From assembly GCF_003030345.1 (NCBI RefSeq), contig NZ_CP028158.1, forward strand, positions 4,960,001 through 5,024,000: 64,000 bases of DNA. The letters run 5' to 3'. Both the position numbers and the translations under genes were made by a program. Under the pieces are notes generated by a model. That model was not told the DNA's origin, searched no databases, and saw only the letters and a program-made list of their open reading frames with translations. The first letter of the stretch is position 1. Each line of letters starts with the position of its first letter. The DNA comes from Plantactinospora sp. BC1 (GTDB lineage Bacteria; Actinomycetota; Actinomycetes; Mycobacteriales; Micromonosporaceae). Of this stretch, positions 26,535-34,700 are shown piece after piece.

Positions 26535-27784
26535 GCCTTCCCGGCGCACTGGTCGACACCGGCCCGCTGCGCGAGTACCCCACCTTCCGTCGTCTCTGGC
26601 TGGGCACCACAGCCTCCGGACTCGGCGGCCAGCTGGGGGTCTTCGCCGTCACCTTCTATGTCTGGGAGCACACCCGCAACCCGGTGACGGTCGGGCTGAT
26701 CGGCCTCTTCACCGCCGCTCCGCTCATCGTCTTCGCCCTGCTCGGCAGCGCCTTCGTCGACCACGTCGACCGGCGGCGGCTGGCCCTGGCCACCACCTGG
26801 GGCCAGATCGTGACCAGCCTCCTGATGGCGGCCGTGGCCGCCGGGCCGGCCGACGGGACCTGGGCCATGCTGGTACTGGTTGCCGTCGCGGCGGCCTTCT
26901 CCGCACTGGGAACCCCGGCCCGCCGTACCTTCGTCGCACGGCTGCTCCCCGCCGACCGGCTGGCCGCCGGACTGGCCCTCAACCACCTCTCCTTCCAGTT
27001 GGCGGTGCTCCTCGGCCCGGCCCTGGCGGGTCTGCTCACCGCCCGGTGGGGGACGACGGTCTGCTTCGTGATCAACGGGATCGCCGCCGTCGCCGCCCTG
27101 ATCGGGATCACCGGGCTGCCTGCGACCGCCCCGACCGAGGGGACCGGGCGGGCCGGTGCCGCCGCCGTCTGGGAGGGGATCCGCTACGCCGCCCGCACTC
27201 CGGTGGTCCGGGCCGCCTTCCTCGTCGACCTCGCCGCGACGGTACTGGCCATGCCGATGGCCCTCTTCCCGGTCATCAACCAGGAGAAGTTCGGCGGGTC
27301 GCCGGAGGTGCTCGGCCTGCTCACCTCGGCGGTGGCGGTCGGCGGCGTACTCGCCTCCGCGCTCTCCGGAACGATCACCCGGCGGGACCGCCCCGGCCTC
27401 GTGCTGCTGTGCTGCGCCGGGGTGTGGGGGGCGGCACTGGCCGGTGTCGGTCTGAGCGGTCAGCTTCCGGTGGTGCTCGCCCTGCTGGCGCTGGCCGGTG
27501 CCGCCGACACCTGGTCCGTCGTGTCACGCGGAACGATCGTGCAGTCGGGTACGCCGGAGTCCCACCGTGGCCGGGTCGCCGCGCTGGAACACATCGTCGG
27601 CACGGCCGGACCACACCTCGGCGGCCTCCGCGCGGGGCTGGTCGCGGCCGGGAGCACGGCCGGCACCGCCCTGGTGGTCGGCGGGCTCACCTGTCTGGCC
27701 GGACTGGGCCTGATCAGCGCCCTCGTCCCGCAACTCCAGCGGTTGCGCAGCACCCGGGAATCTCCCGCCCCCGCACACACCTGA
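26531..27784 (+). CDS. MFS efflux transporter (DHA3/EntS-like)
   Basis: 417-residue inner-membrane exporter with 12 predicted helices. Family marks: FRRLWLGTTASGLGGQLGVF in helix 1, FVDHVDRRRLALATT loop after helix 2 and AAFSALGTPARRTFVARLLP after helix 4, as in the EntS/macrolide-efflux group. The start ATG overlaps the MarR stop (ATGA). It is probably induced when a small molecule relieves MarR. Substrate unknown. Confidence 0.88.
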   Translation: MSLPGALVDTGPLREYPTFRRLWLGTTASGLGGQLGVFAVTFYVWEHTRNPVTVGLIGLFTAAPLIVFALLGSAFVDHVDRRRLALATTWGQIVTSLLMAAVAAGPADGTWAMLVLVAVAAAFSALGTPARRTFVARLLPADRLAAGLALNHLSFQLAVLLGPALAGLLTARWGTTVCFVINGIAAVAALIGITGLPATAPTEGTGRAGAAAVWEGIRYAARTPVVRAAFLVDLAATVLAMPMALFPVINQEKFGGSPEVLGLLTSAVAVGGVLASALSGTITRRDRPGLVLLCCAGVWGAALAGVGLSGQLPVVLALLALAGAADTWSVVSRGTIVQSGTPESHRGRVAALEHIVGTAGPHLGGLRAGLVAAGSTAGTALVVGGLTCLAGLGLISALVPQLQRLRSTRESPAPAHT

Positions 27785-27824
27785 GGGACACCCCTCGACG
27801 GGGATGATCACTACCCTGGTCGCC

Positions 27825-28325
27825 GTGACGGAATTCGACTGGGCCGGGTTGTCGGCGGCGAGGAACGCGACGCAGGAAGCGGTCCCGGAGATGGTCAACC
27901 GTGCGCTCCGGGTCCTGGAGGACCTGCTGGAGGAGACCGACCACGCCTGCACGTTCACCCTGGTGGACGGCCCGCTGACCGGCGACGACGTGGGCGCGGC
28001 GGTGGACGCGCTGCTACCGGCGAACTGCCGGGTCTCGGGCCTGGAGCCGGTGGACTCCTGGTCCGCGACGGCCCGGGCGGCACTTCCCGGAATGTTCGTC
28101 CCGGGGCGCCAGCCGCACGCCTGGGCCGAGCAGGGGGCCGCGCGGATGCTGGCCGAAGCGCTCGCGGACTGGGCCGTGGCCCTGATGGGGCGGCTCTGGC
28201 CCGCCTCCGCCGAGTCCTGGACCCTCACCGTGCACGCCCGGGACTGGTACGAGGGGGCCTACGTCGACCTCGTGGTCCGGGTGCGCGACCGGGTGTGGCT
28301 GCTGCACCTCGGAGTCAGCGACTGA
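27825..28325 (+). CDS. Hypothetical protein (166 aa)
   Basis: Not recognised. Acidic, soluble, no signal peptide or membrane helix; contains three Trp in the C-terminal third and ends VRVRDRVWLLHLGVSD. The GTG at 27825 is preferred because TACCCT lies 7 bases upstream (leaderless pattern); ATG 27804 would add seven residues but lacks a ribosome site. It stands alone between the MFS gene and the convergent TetR gene. Confidence 0.6.
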   Translation: MTEFDWAGLSAARNATQEAVPEMVNRALRVLEDLLEETDHACTFTLVDGPLTGDDVGAAVDALLPANCRVSGLEPVDSWSATARAALPGMFVPGRQPHAWAEQGAARMLAEALADWAVALMGRLWPASAESWTLTVHARDWYEGAYVDLVVRVRDRVWLLHLGVSD

Positions 28326-28350
28326 GCGGCCCGAGTGGACGGCGCGACGG

Positions 28351-29085
28351 CTACCGGCCGGCGTCCGCCGACGGGGCGGGAGTCGCCGGCCCGAGGATGC
28401 CGGCCATGGTGCGCGAGACGATGAGGTCGAACGGATCCTCCTCGGCCGTGGCCTCGGTCGATCCCCGCGCGATGGCCTCGGCAAGACGCGGATGCCGACC
28501 CTGCGCGGCGACGTGGCGCAGGTAGGCCGCCTGTGCCTGCTGCCACTGCTCGGTGCTCCGGCCCCCGCGTTGACGGGCGCCGGCCAGTTCCGCCTGCACG
28601 AAGAGTGCGACGATGCCGTTGAGCATGGCGAAGGCCTGCAACTTGACGCCGACGGCGGCGGGGTGGTCGGCGAGTACGGCGAGGACGTGTTCGACCAGGT
28701 CGAGGCCGTTCGGGCCGATGCCCGGCTGACCGGTCACCAGGGGTGCCAGCCACGGATGACGGCGCATGATCGTACGGGTCTGCCGGGCGAACTCGACGAG
28801 ATCGGCGAGCCAGTCGTCGCCGGGCGGGGCGAGGTCGTACTCCGCGGCCACGGCGTCCACCATCAGGTCGACGAGTTCGTCCCGGGCGGCCACGTAGCGG
28901 TAGAGCGACGCGGGGCCGGTCCCGAGGCTCGCGGCCACCCGGCGCATGGTGACCGCCTCCAGCCCGTCCCGGTCGGCGAGGGCGATCGCCGCCGAGGTGA
29001 CCTCGGCGCGGCTGCGTTCCGCCGGACGACCCGCCGGCAGCGACTCCGGCCGCAGCCAGATCGGCTGGTCCGCTCGGCTCACCAT
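28351..29085 (-). CDS. TetR-family transcriptional regulator
   Basis: 244-residue regulator. The N-terminal helix-turn-helix covers about 25-70 (AIALADRDGLEAVTMRRVAA; SLGTGPASLYRYVAARDEL), and the C-terminal ligand domain of the TetR_C type includes LQAFAMLNGIVALFVQAEL. ATG 29085 is chosen because GGGAGGGGG lies 10 bases upstream. Promoter at 29134-29161. No obvious target gene nearby. Confidence 0.9.
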   Translation of the reverse strand: MVSRADQPIWLRPESLPAGRPAERSRAEVTSAAIALADRDGLEAVTMRRVAASLGTGPASLYRYVAARDELVDLMVDAVAAEYDLAPPGDDWLADLVEFARQTRTIMRRHPWLAPLVTGQPGIGPNGLDLVEHVLAVLADHPAAVGVKLQAFAMLNGIVALFVQAELAGARQRGGRSTEQWQQAQAAYLRHVAAQGRHPRLAEAIARGSTEATAEEDPFDLIVSRTMAGILGPATPAPSADAGR

Positions 29086-29133
29086 CGCGGCAGTACCCCC
29101 TCCCGCTGTCGAACGACGCCTCCGGCCGCTGCC

Positions 29134-29161
29134 AATGTAGTTCGCGACCGTCGTTCGCCAA
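29134..29161 (-). promoter_or_regulatory. Promoter of the TetR gene
   Basis: Minus strand: TTGGCG (29161-29156), 16-bp spacer, TACATT (29139-29134). The spacer carries an imperfect inverted repeat around GCGAACGACGGTCGCGAAC, a candidate autoregulatory site. Confidence 0.55.
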
Positions 29162-29257
29162 CCGCGACCCGCGACGGGGAGCCGGCCGTACGCGCTGCCG
29201 CCGGCCGGGGCGACGCCGGGCCGCCGGCAGCTCGCACCTGCTCGGCTGGAAAGACAG

Positions 29258-29297
29258 CGGTGCCGGATACGGGCCGCTCGACCCGTATCCGGCACCG
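29258..29297 (-). terminator. Terminator of the copper/PQQ operon
   Basis: Perfect 16-bp stem CGGTGCCGGATACGGG / CCCGTATCCGGCACCG with an 8-nt loop, 6 bp beyond the stop of the large ThuA-PQQ gene. Confidence 0.8.
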
Positions 29298-29302
29298 TTC
29301 GC

Positions 29303-32300
29303 TCAGAGCTGCCGCACCCGGATGTTGCGGAACTCGATCACGTCGTTGTTGCCGTGGTTCTGCAATCCGACGAAGCCGCTGAGGAACTGCCGCAGGTCGG
29401 TCGGCGGGTCGCCCTGGCGGGACGACTGCTTGCCGGGGGCGTTCTCGAACTCACTGATCACCACACCGTTGCGGACGATCGTGTAGTGCTGGCCGGTCAC
29501 CCGGACCTCGTAGTCGTTCCACTGGTTCTTCGGGGTCGCACCGGCCCGGTCCAGGGTGTTCGGCGCGAAGTTGTAGACCGAGCCGGTCTTCTGCGGCTCG
29601 CCGGTCTCGCCGTCGTAGATCTGGATCTCGTGGCCGCAGTAGATGGCGACCCATGCCTGGGAGGTACGGGCCGACCCGACGGTGCCACAACTGCCCGCCG
29701 GCCGCTGCTCCAGCGGAGTCCTCGGATCCGGGAACCGGACGAAGATGCCGCTGTTGGCCCGGACGTTCTCCGGGGAGATGTCGCGGAACTGCACCCTGAT
29801 CGAATAGTCCGCGAGCTGCTGGTCGGCGTACCAGAGCATGCCGAGGCCACCGGAGCTGCGGATCGACCCGTCGGGGCGCAGCGAGAACGACCCGCCGGGT
29901 GCCTGGCGCCAGCCGGCCAGCGACTTCGCCGAACCGTCGAAGATCGGCTGGTAGCCGTCGGTGGCACCGATCGGGGACTGGGTACCGGCCCGGCGCAGCG
30001 CCCTGGACTCGCGGTTGTCGATGACGTGCGCGGCGGTCAGTTCGGCGAGCACGGCGTCGAGGTGGGTGACGAACGAGGCCCGGTTCGGCCAGGTGGTCTC
30101 GTCGTCGATCAGGTCGTTGATCGTGCAGCCGCCGCCGACCTTCCGGTTCTCCACCCCGGTGTCGGTGTCCAGCATCCAGACCGTCGGCCGGGCGTCGGCG
30201 GCGGCGCAGCCGGCGTTCACGTCGATCTTCCCGGTGACCACCTCACCGTCGGCGTAGGTCACCTTCAGCGTCGCGGTGAAGGTCCCGTACCGCTTGTAGG
30301 TGTGCGTCGGGTGGGCCTGGTGCGACGGCTTGCTGCCGTCGCCGAAGTCCCACTCCCAGGCCACCCCGCCGGCCCGCGCGGCGGAGAACCCGATGGTCCG
30401 GGGCTGGCTCGGCGTCACCGACCGGGCCGTGGCCAGGCTCGGGTTCGGGGTGGCCTGGCCACCCTGGTAGGTGATCCGGACCAGCTTCTGGTTCGGGTGC
30501 AGGCTGAAGAAGCCCCGGCCGTAGTCGAGCATGTAGAGCGCGCCGTCGGGCCCGAACTTCGCGTCCATCCAGGAGTCGAGCTGGTTCGGGCCGGTGCCAC
30601 CCTGGATGATGCTGCGCAGGTCCTCGGCGAAGGCCGGCGCCCCGGCGTGCGCGACCGTCTCCGGGTCGACGGTGACGGCGATCCGGTTGTTGGCGTTGGA
30701 CTGGTCACCGATGAACCACTTGTCGTCCCAGTACTCCGGCCAGGCGACGCCGCTGTTCACGTCGACCTTTTCGCGCTGGTAGGTCGGGCCGTCCATGATG
30801 GCCTGACCGCCGCCGCTCAGGTACGGCTGGGTGTAGGTGGCGTCCTCGGCCTTGTACGTCGGCAGCCCGCTGCCGTCGGTGCGCTTCGGGAAGACCGGGC
30901 CACCACCCTGCGGCGAGTACCAGATCATGTTGTCCCGTACCGGCGGGAGGTTGACCAGACCGGTGTTGCGCGGCGACTCGTTCTTCGGGTTGTCGCAGTC
31001 GTACCAGCCGGTCAGCACGGTGGCGTCGGTGTTGCTGCGGTCCCGGTACGGCTGCCGGTTGCCCATGCAGTACGGCCAGCCGTGGTTGCCCGCCGAGGTG
31101 ATGATGGTGGCGGTCTCGTACTTCGCCGGGCCGAGTTCCGGGCTCGGGGCACCGGCGTCCGGGCCGACCCACGCGGCGGTGAGCCAGTCGTTGACCGGGT
31201 CCCAGGCGATCCGGGCGATGTTGCGGACACCCATCACGTAGATCTCCGGTCGGGTCTTGCCGCCGCCCTGCTCCTGGCCGGTGAAGAGGTTGCCGTCCGG
31301 GATCGTGTAGGTGCCGTCCGGCTCCGGGTGGATGCGCAGGATCTTGCCGTTCAGGTCGTTGGTGTTCCCGGAGGTACGCCGGGCGTCCTGGAACGAGATC
31401 CCGGCGTACTCCTGGGTCCAGTTGTTTCCGGAGTAGCCGTTCGACCCGCCGGAGGAGTTGCTGTCGCCGCTGCCGATGTAGAGGTTGCCGGACTCGTCGA
31501 AGGTCATCCCGCCACCGGCGTGGCAGCAGCTGTGGATCTGGGTGTCCCAGTGCAGCAGGTCCTTGCGGGTGCCCTGGTCGACCGACTGCTCTGCGTGGTC
31601 GTAGGTGAACCGGGAGACCGTACGCTGGCCGACCCGGCGCTCCCGGTCGATCGACTCGTGCGGCATCCAGTAGACGTAGAACCAGCCGTTCTCGGCGAAC
31701 TTCGGGTCGAGGGTGATGCCGACCAGGCCCTCCTCGTTCTTCACCAGCTCGCTGCCGCTGCCCCGGTTGCCCATCACCTCCAGCGTGGTCAGCAGCTTGA
31801 CCTGCTTGCTCTTCGGGTCCCACTGGTGGATGGTGCCGCAGCCCAGCCCGACGTCCGGGTTGGCCCAGTCGGCGATCGGCCCGCTCGGGCAGGCGGCCTT
31901 GCCGATGTAGAAGACCTTGCCGTCGGGGGCGATGGTCAGGCCGTGCGGCTCACCGATCTGGTCGAGCTGGCCGGACTGGTTGGCGGCGGTCAGCCGCTCG
32001 ATCCTGTAGTTCGCCCCGATGGTCGCCTGGCAGTCGCCCCGGACCAGACCGGTCGTCCACTGCAACGCGCCGAGCAGGTGGCTGCGGAATTTCGTGTCGG
32101 TGGTGTAGCTCGCCTCGGTGCGCCCCATCCCGGTGTAGAACGACCGGCCGCCGTCGTAGTCCCGGCACCAGGAGATCGGGTGGAAGGCGCCGTTGCCGCC
32201 CAGCCCCGGCTGGTAGCTGCGCTCCCGGACCTGGGCGACGGTGTGCACCCGACCCACCGGGCTGGGGTCCCAGTTCATCCACTGGTCGGCGCGGGTCCAG

Positions 32301-33379
32301 TTGAGCGGCAGGCCCTTGTTCGCCGGGTGCTGCCGGTCGACCACCTCGACCACGGCCTCCTGCACCCGGGACTCCGGCGCCGGTCCGGCGTCCGGGCCGA
32401 TCAGCCACAGCTCGGCGAGCTGGATCAGCGGCTCACCGCTGTTCGCGGTGATGTTCAGCCGGTAGTACTGGTACGGCTGGGTGTTGGTGAACGTGTACTG
32501 CTTGGTCTGGAACCGCCCCGAGAAGGTCTCCCCGGTCCGGCGGTCCAGGTCCGTCCAGGTCTCGCCGTCGGCCGACCCCTGTAGGGTCCAGTCCCTCGGG
32601 TCCCGGCCGGTGAAGTCGTTCGCCGAGGTGAGTGCGTAGTGCGCGATCGCCTTCGGCGCGCCGAGCTTGGCGACGACCCAGCCGGTCGGGGTACGCGTCA
32701 GCCACTTCGTACCGGTCGATCCGTCGATCAGGTTCTCGACGATCTCGTTCGGCGGGTTGTTGCCGCTGGCCGTGACGCTCTCGATCTTCTCCGCGTTGGG
32801 CAGGCTCGCCGCCGGGCGGGTACCGATCAGACCGGTGAACCACTCCGAGCCGGGCTGCGCGCGGGCGGCGTCGTGGATGCCGACGAAGCCGCCACCACCC
32901 TTGACGTACGCCTGGAACGCCGCCTCCTGGGCGTCGTTCAGCGTCACCCCGTTCGCCGACAGGAAGACGACGCTGCGGTAGCGGTCCAGGTTGTCCGCGG
33001 TGAAGACCGCCGGGTCGGCGGAGGCGTGCACGGTGAAGCCGTTCTCGGTGCCGAGCTTGCGGATCGTGCTGACGGCCCGGGCGACCGGGTCGTCCTGGGA
33101 CGCCGCCGGCCCGTGGAAGACCAGTACGTTCACCGCCTGGCCGCTCCAGGCCGGCGCGACCCCGCCGACGCTCCCGTCCGGGGCGGCGGTGGCCGGCGCC
33201 CCCAGCAGGCCGAGCGTGAGCACGGCGGCCGAGGCCAGGGCGACCGCCCGGCGCAGCGGTCCGGCGCCACGCCACCGGGCCCGGAAAACCGGGTCGAGCG
33301 CGGCGGGCGGCGGGTCGACGGGGCCGGGGCGGTGTCGCCCGACCGATCGGGACAGCCGGAAATGGCGGTGGTGAGCCAT
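29303..33379 (-). CDS. Secreted ThuA / PQQ sugar dehydrogenase / PKD / DUF1080 multidomain protein
   Basis: Giant exported protein, 1358 residues, third gene of the operon. After a long basic signal peptide (cleavage near 66) come: ThuA-like glutamine-amidotransferase fold (about 82-450) split by an F5/8C (discoidin) carbohydrate-binding domain at about 198-335; a PQQ-dependent soluble sugar dehydrogenase propeller (about 457-985; EPHGLTIAPDGKVFYIG, IHSCCHAGGGM); a PKD domain (about 1005-1085; WEWDFGDGSKP); an uncharacterised module with CTINDLI (about 1085-1170) also found in the operon's first gene; and DUF1080, the 3-keto-disaccharide hydrolase fold, to the end. Likely oxidises and cleaves a glycan outside the cell. 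ATG 33379 follows GGAGGAGG; an ATG 13 codons upstream is less likely. Domain limits are rough. Confidence 0.88.
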   Translation of the reverse strand: MAHHRHFRLSRSVGRHRPGPVDPPPAALDPVFRARWRGAGPLRRAVALASAAVLTLGLLGAPATAAPDGSVGGVAPAWSGQAVNVLVFHGPAASQDDPVARAVSTIRKLGTENGFTVHASADPAVFTADNLDRYRSVVFLSANGVTLNDAQEAAFQAYVKGGGGFVGIHDAARAQPGSEWFTGLIGTRPAASLPNAEKIESVTASGNNPPNEIVENLIDGSTGTKWLTRTPTGWVVAKLGAPKAIAHYALTSANDFTGRDPRDWTLQGSADGETWTDLDRRTGETFSGRFQTKQYTFTNTQPYQYYRLNITANSGEPLIQLAELWLIGPDAGPAPESRVQEAVVEVVDRQHPANKGLPLNWTRADQWMNWDPSPVGRVHTVAQVRERSYQPGLGGNGAFHPISWCRDYDGGRSFYTGMGRTEASYTTDTKFRSHLLGALQWTTGLVRGDCQATIGANYRIERLTAANQSGQLDQIGEPHGLTIAPDGKVFYIGKAACPSGPIADWANPDVGLGCGTIHQWDPKSKQVKLLTTLEVMGNRGSGSELVKNEEGLVGITLDPKFAENGWFYVYWMPHESIDRERRVGQRTVSRFTYDHAEQSVDQGTRKDLLHWDTQIHSCCHAGGGMTFDESGNLYIGSGDSNSSGGSNGYSGNNWTQEYAGISFQDARRTSGNTNDLNGKILRIHPEPDGTYTIPDGNLFTGQEQGGGKTRPEIYVMGVRNIARIAWDPVNDWLTAAWVGPDAGAPSPELGPAKYETATIITSAGNHGWPYCMGNRQPYRDRSNTDATVLTGWYDCDNPKNESPRNTGLVNLPPVRDNMIWYSPQGGGPVFPKRTDGSGLPTYKAEDATYTQPYLSGGGQAIMDGPTYQREKVDVNSGVAWPEYWDDKWFIGDQSNANNRIAVTVDPETVAHAGAPAFAEDLRSIIQGGTGPNQLDSWMDAKFGPDGALYMLDYGRGFFSLHPNQKLVRITYQGGQATPNPSLATARSVTPSQPRTIGFSAARAGGVAWEWDFGDGSKPSHQAHPTHTYKRYGTFTATLKVTYADGEVVTGKIDVNAGCAAADARPTVWMLDTDTGVENRKVGGGCTINDLIDDETTWPNRASFVTHLDAVLAELTAAHVIDNRESRALRRAGTQSPIGATDGYQPIFDGSAKSLAGWRQAPGGSFSLRPDGSIRSSGGLGMLWYADQQLADYSIRVQFRDISPENVRANSGIFVRFPDPRTPLEQRPAGSCGTVGSARTSQAWVAIYCGHEIQIYDGETGEPQKTGSVYNFAPNTLDRAGATPKNQWNDYEVRVTGQHYTIVRNGVVISEFENAPGKQSSRQGDPPTDLRQFLSGFVGLQNHGNNDVIEFRNIRVRQL

Positions 33380-33414
33380 TTCTCCTCCTCCAGAGGGGGT
33401 ACGAAGAGTTCTAC

Positions 33415-34650
33415 TCATCGGTGGTTCCCGTGCGCGCCGGCCGGTGCGGCGGCGCCCTGTGCCGGCGCGGCCGGCCGGTGGCCACCGGCGTGCGGCGGCA
33501 TCTGTCCGTTCTCGTCGAGCACGTGCAGCGTCGTCGACATGCCCAGGTCGGAGTGGAACTGCATGTGGCAGTGCAGCATCCAGTGCCCCGGTCCCACGGA
33601 GTCGCCCGCGACGATCTGCACGCCGAAGGTGTCACCGGGGCCGAGGGTCTTGTTGTCGATCACCGGGATCGAGTCGATGAGCGCCTTGTTGCCGCCGGGG
33701 ACCAGGCCGGTCCGGGTGTCCGCCCAGGAGTGTCCGTGCACGTGGAAGGTGTGCATGTCGTCGCCGATGCCGATCACGATGAACTCGACCCGTTCGCCGA
33801 GCTTGGCGACCAGGCAGGTCGGGCCCGGCTGCGGGTTCACCGGGTCGCAGGTGTCGGCCTCCGCGCTGCGCCGCAGGTTGATGGTCTGCCGGTCGCCGAA
33901 GGCCGTCACGTAGGTCCGGTCCGGCCTCGGGTCGCCCTGCCGGCGTACCACCAGGCCGCCGAAGAGCCCGGAGCGGAGGCCCTGGGTGCCGTGCGGCCCG
34001 CCGACCACGTGGTCGTGGTACCACCAGTAGCCGGCGGTGCCCTGCGAGGTCGCGGTGCGCGGCTTGGCGTACCAGATGTAGGTCCGCGACCCGCCCGGCG
34101 GCACGAAGGAGTTGCTGTGCACCGTGCCGTCGGACATCTGGGTGTACTTGACCCCGTGCACGTGCAGCGAGACGCCGACCGGGTGCGCCGGGTCGGTGCG
34201 CAACTGCTCCAGGGTGGCGGCCGGCACCTGGTTGTGCAGGGTGATCGCCAGGCATTCCCCCTCGATCATCTCCATCGTCGGCCCCGGGTAGGAGGCCGTC
34301 TGCGGGGTGAGGCCGTAGCCGAGCCGGACCTGGTTGGTCACCGGGTCCTTGGGCAGCTCGACCGCGTACATCTGTAGCCGGCGGTCCGGGGTGACACAGC
34401 CGGCCGGCCGTTCCGCCGAGGCCGCGGCGGCCTCGACCGCCCGCTCGGCCGGCGGGGCGGCCGTGGTGGCGCCGCCGGCCACGGCCAGCCCGCCCGCGCC
34501 GACGAGCGTCACCAGCATGATGGCCGCCACCATCAGGGCCCGGCCGCCGCTCGTGCCGAGCAGCCGGACCGGCGACGCCGGCTGCGACGCCGGCCCGGCG
34601 GCGGGCGCCGAGAGTACGACCTCGCCGATGTCCTTCGTTTCCTTGTCCAA
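33415..34650 (-). CDS. Two-domain multicopper oxidase
   Basis: Exported or membrane-anchored copper oxidase (411 residues) of the small-laccase / nitrite-reductase-like type. N-terminal hydrophobic helix (ALMVAAIMLVTLVGAGGLAVAGG). Copper motifs: HVHG and YHDHVVGG in the first cupredoxin domain; HTFHVHGHSW and the type-1/type-3 motif HCHMQFHSDLGMS in the second. His-rich tail HAGGHRP...GAHGNHR. Start is TTG 34650. Lies between two large secreted proteins (gaps 35 and 50 bp), one carrying a type-1 copper domain. It may pass electrons from the PQQ dehydrogenase to oxygen; that role is inferred from context. Confidence 0.88.
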   Translation of the reverse strand: MDKETKDIGEVVLSAPAAGPASQPASPVRLLGTSGGRALMVAAIMLVTLVGAGGLAVAGGATTAAPPAERAVEAAAASAERPAGCVTPDRRLQMYAVELPKDPVTNQVRLGYGLTPQTASYPGPTMEMIEGECLAITLHNQVPAATLEQLRTDPAHPVGVSLHVHGVKYTQMSDGTVHSNSFVPPGGSRTYIWYAKPRTATSQGTAGYWWYHDHVVGGPHGTQGLRSGLFGGLVVRRQGDPRPDRTYVTAFGDRQTINLRRSAEADTCDPVNPQPGPTCLVAKLGERVEFIVIGIGDDMHTFHVHGHSWADTRTGLVPGGNKALIDSIPVIDNKTLGPGDTFGVQIVAGDSVGPGHWMLHCHMQFHSDLGMSTTLHVLDENGQMPPHAGGHRPAAPAQGAAAPAGAHGNHR

Positions 34651-34700
34651 CGTTTCGATCCAATCGCTCGGCTAGGCGGGGGAGAGGACGGCGTGCGACG

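Noticed and set aside
29354-32584. A 1076-codon open frame on the plus strand opposite the ThuA-PQQ gene
   Set aside because: Composition-driven shadow: Val/Arg/Gly-rich, no domain or start site, fully antisense to a gene with clear domains.
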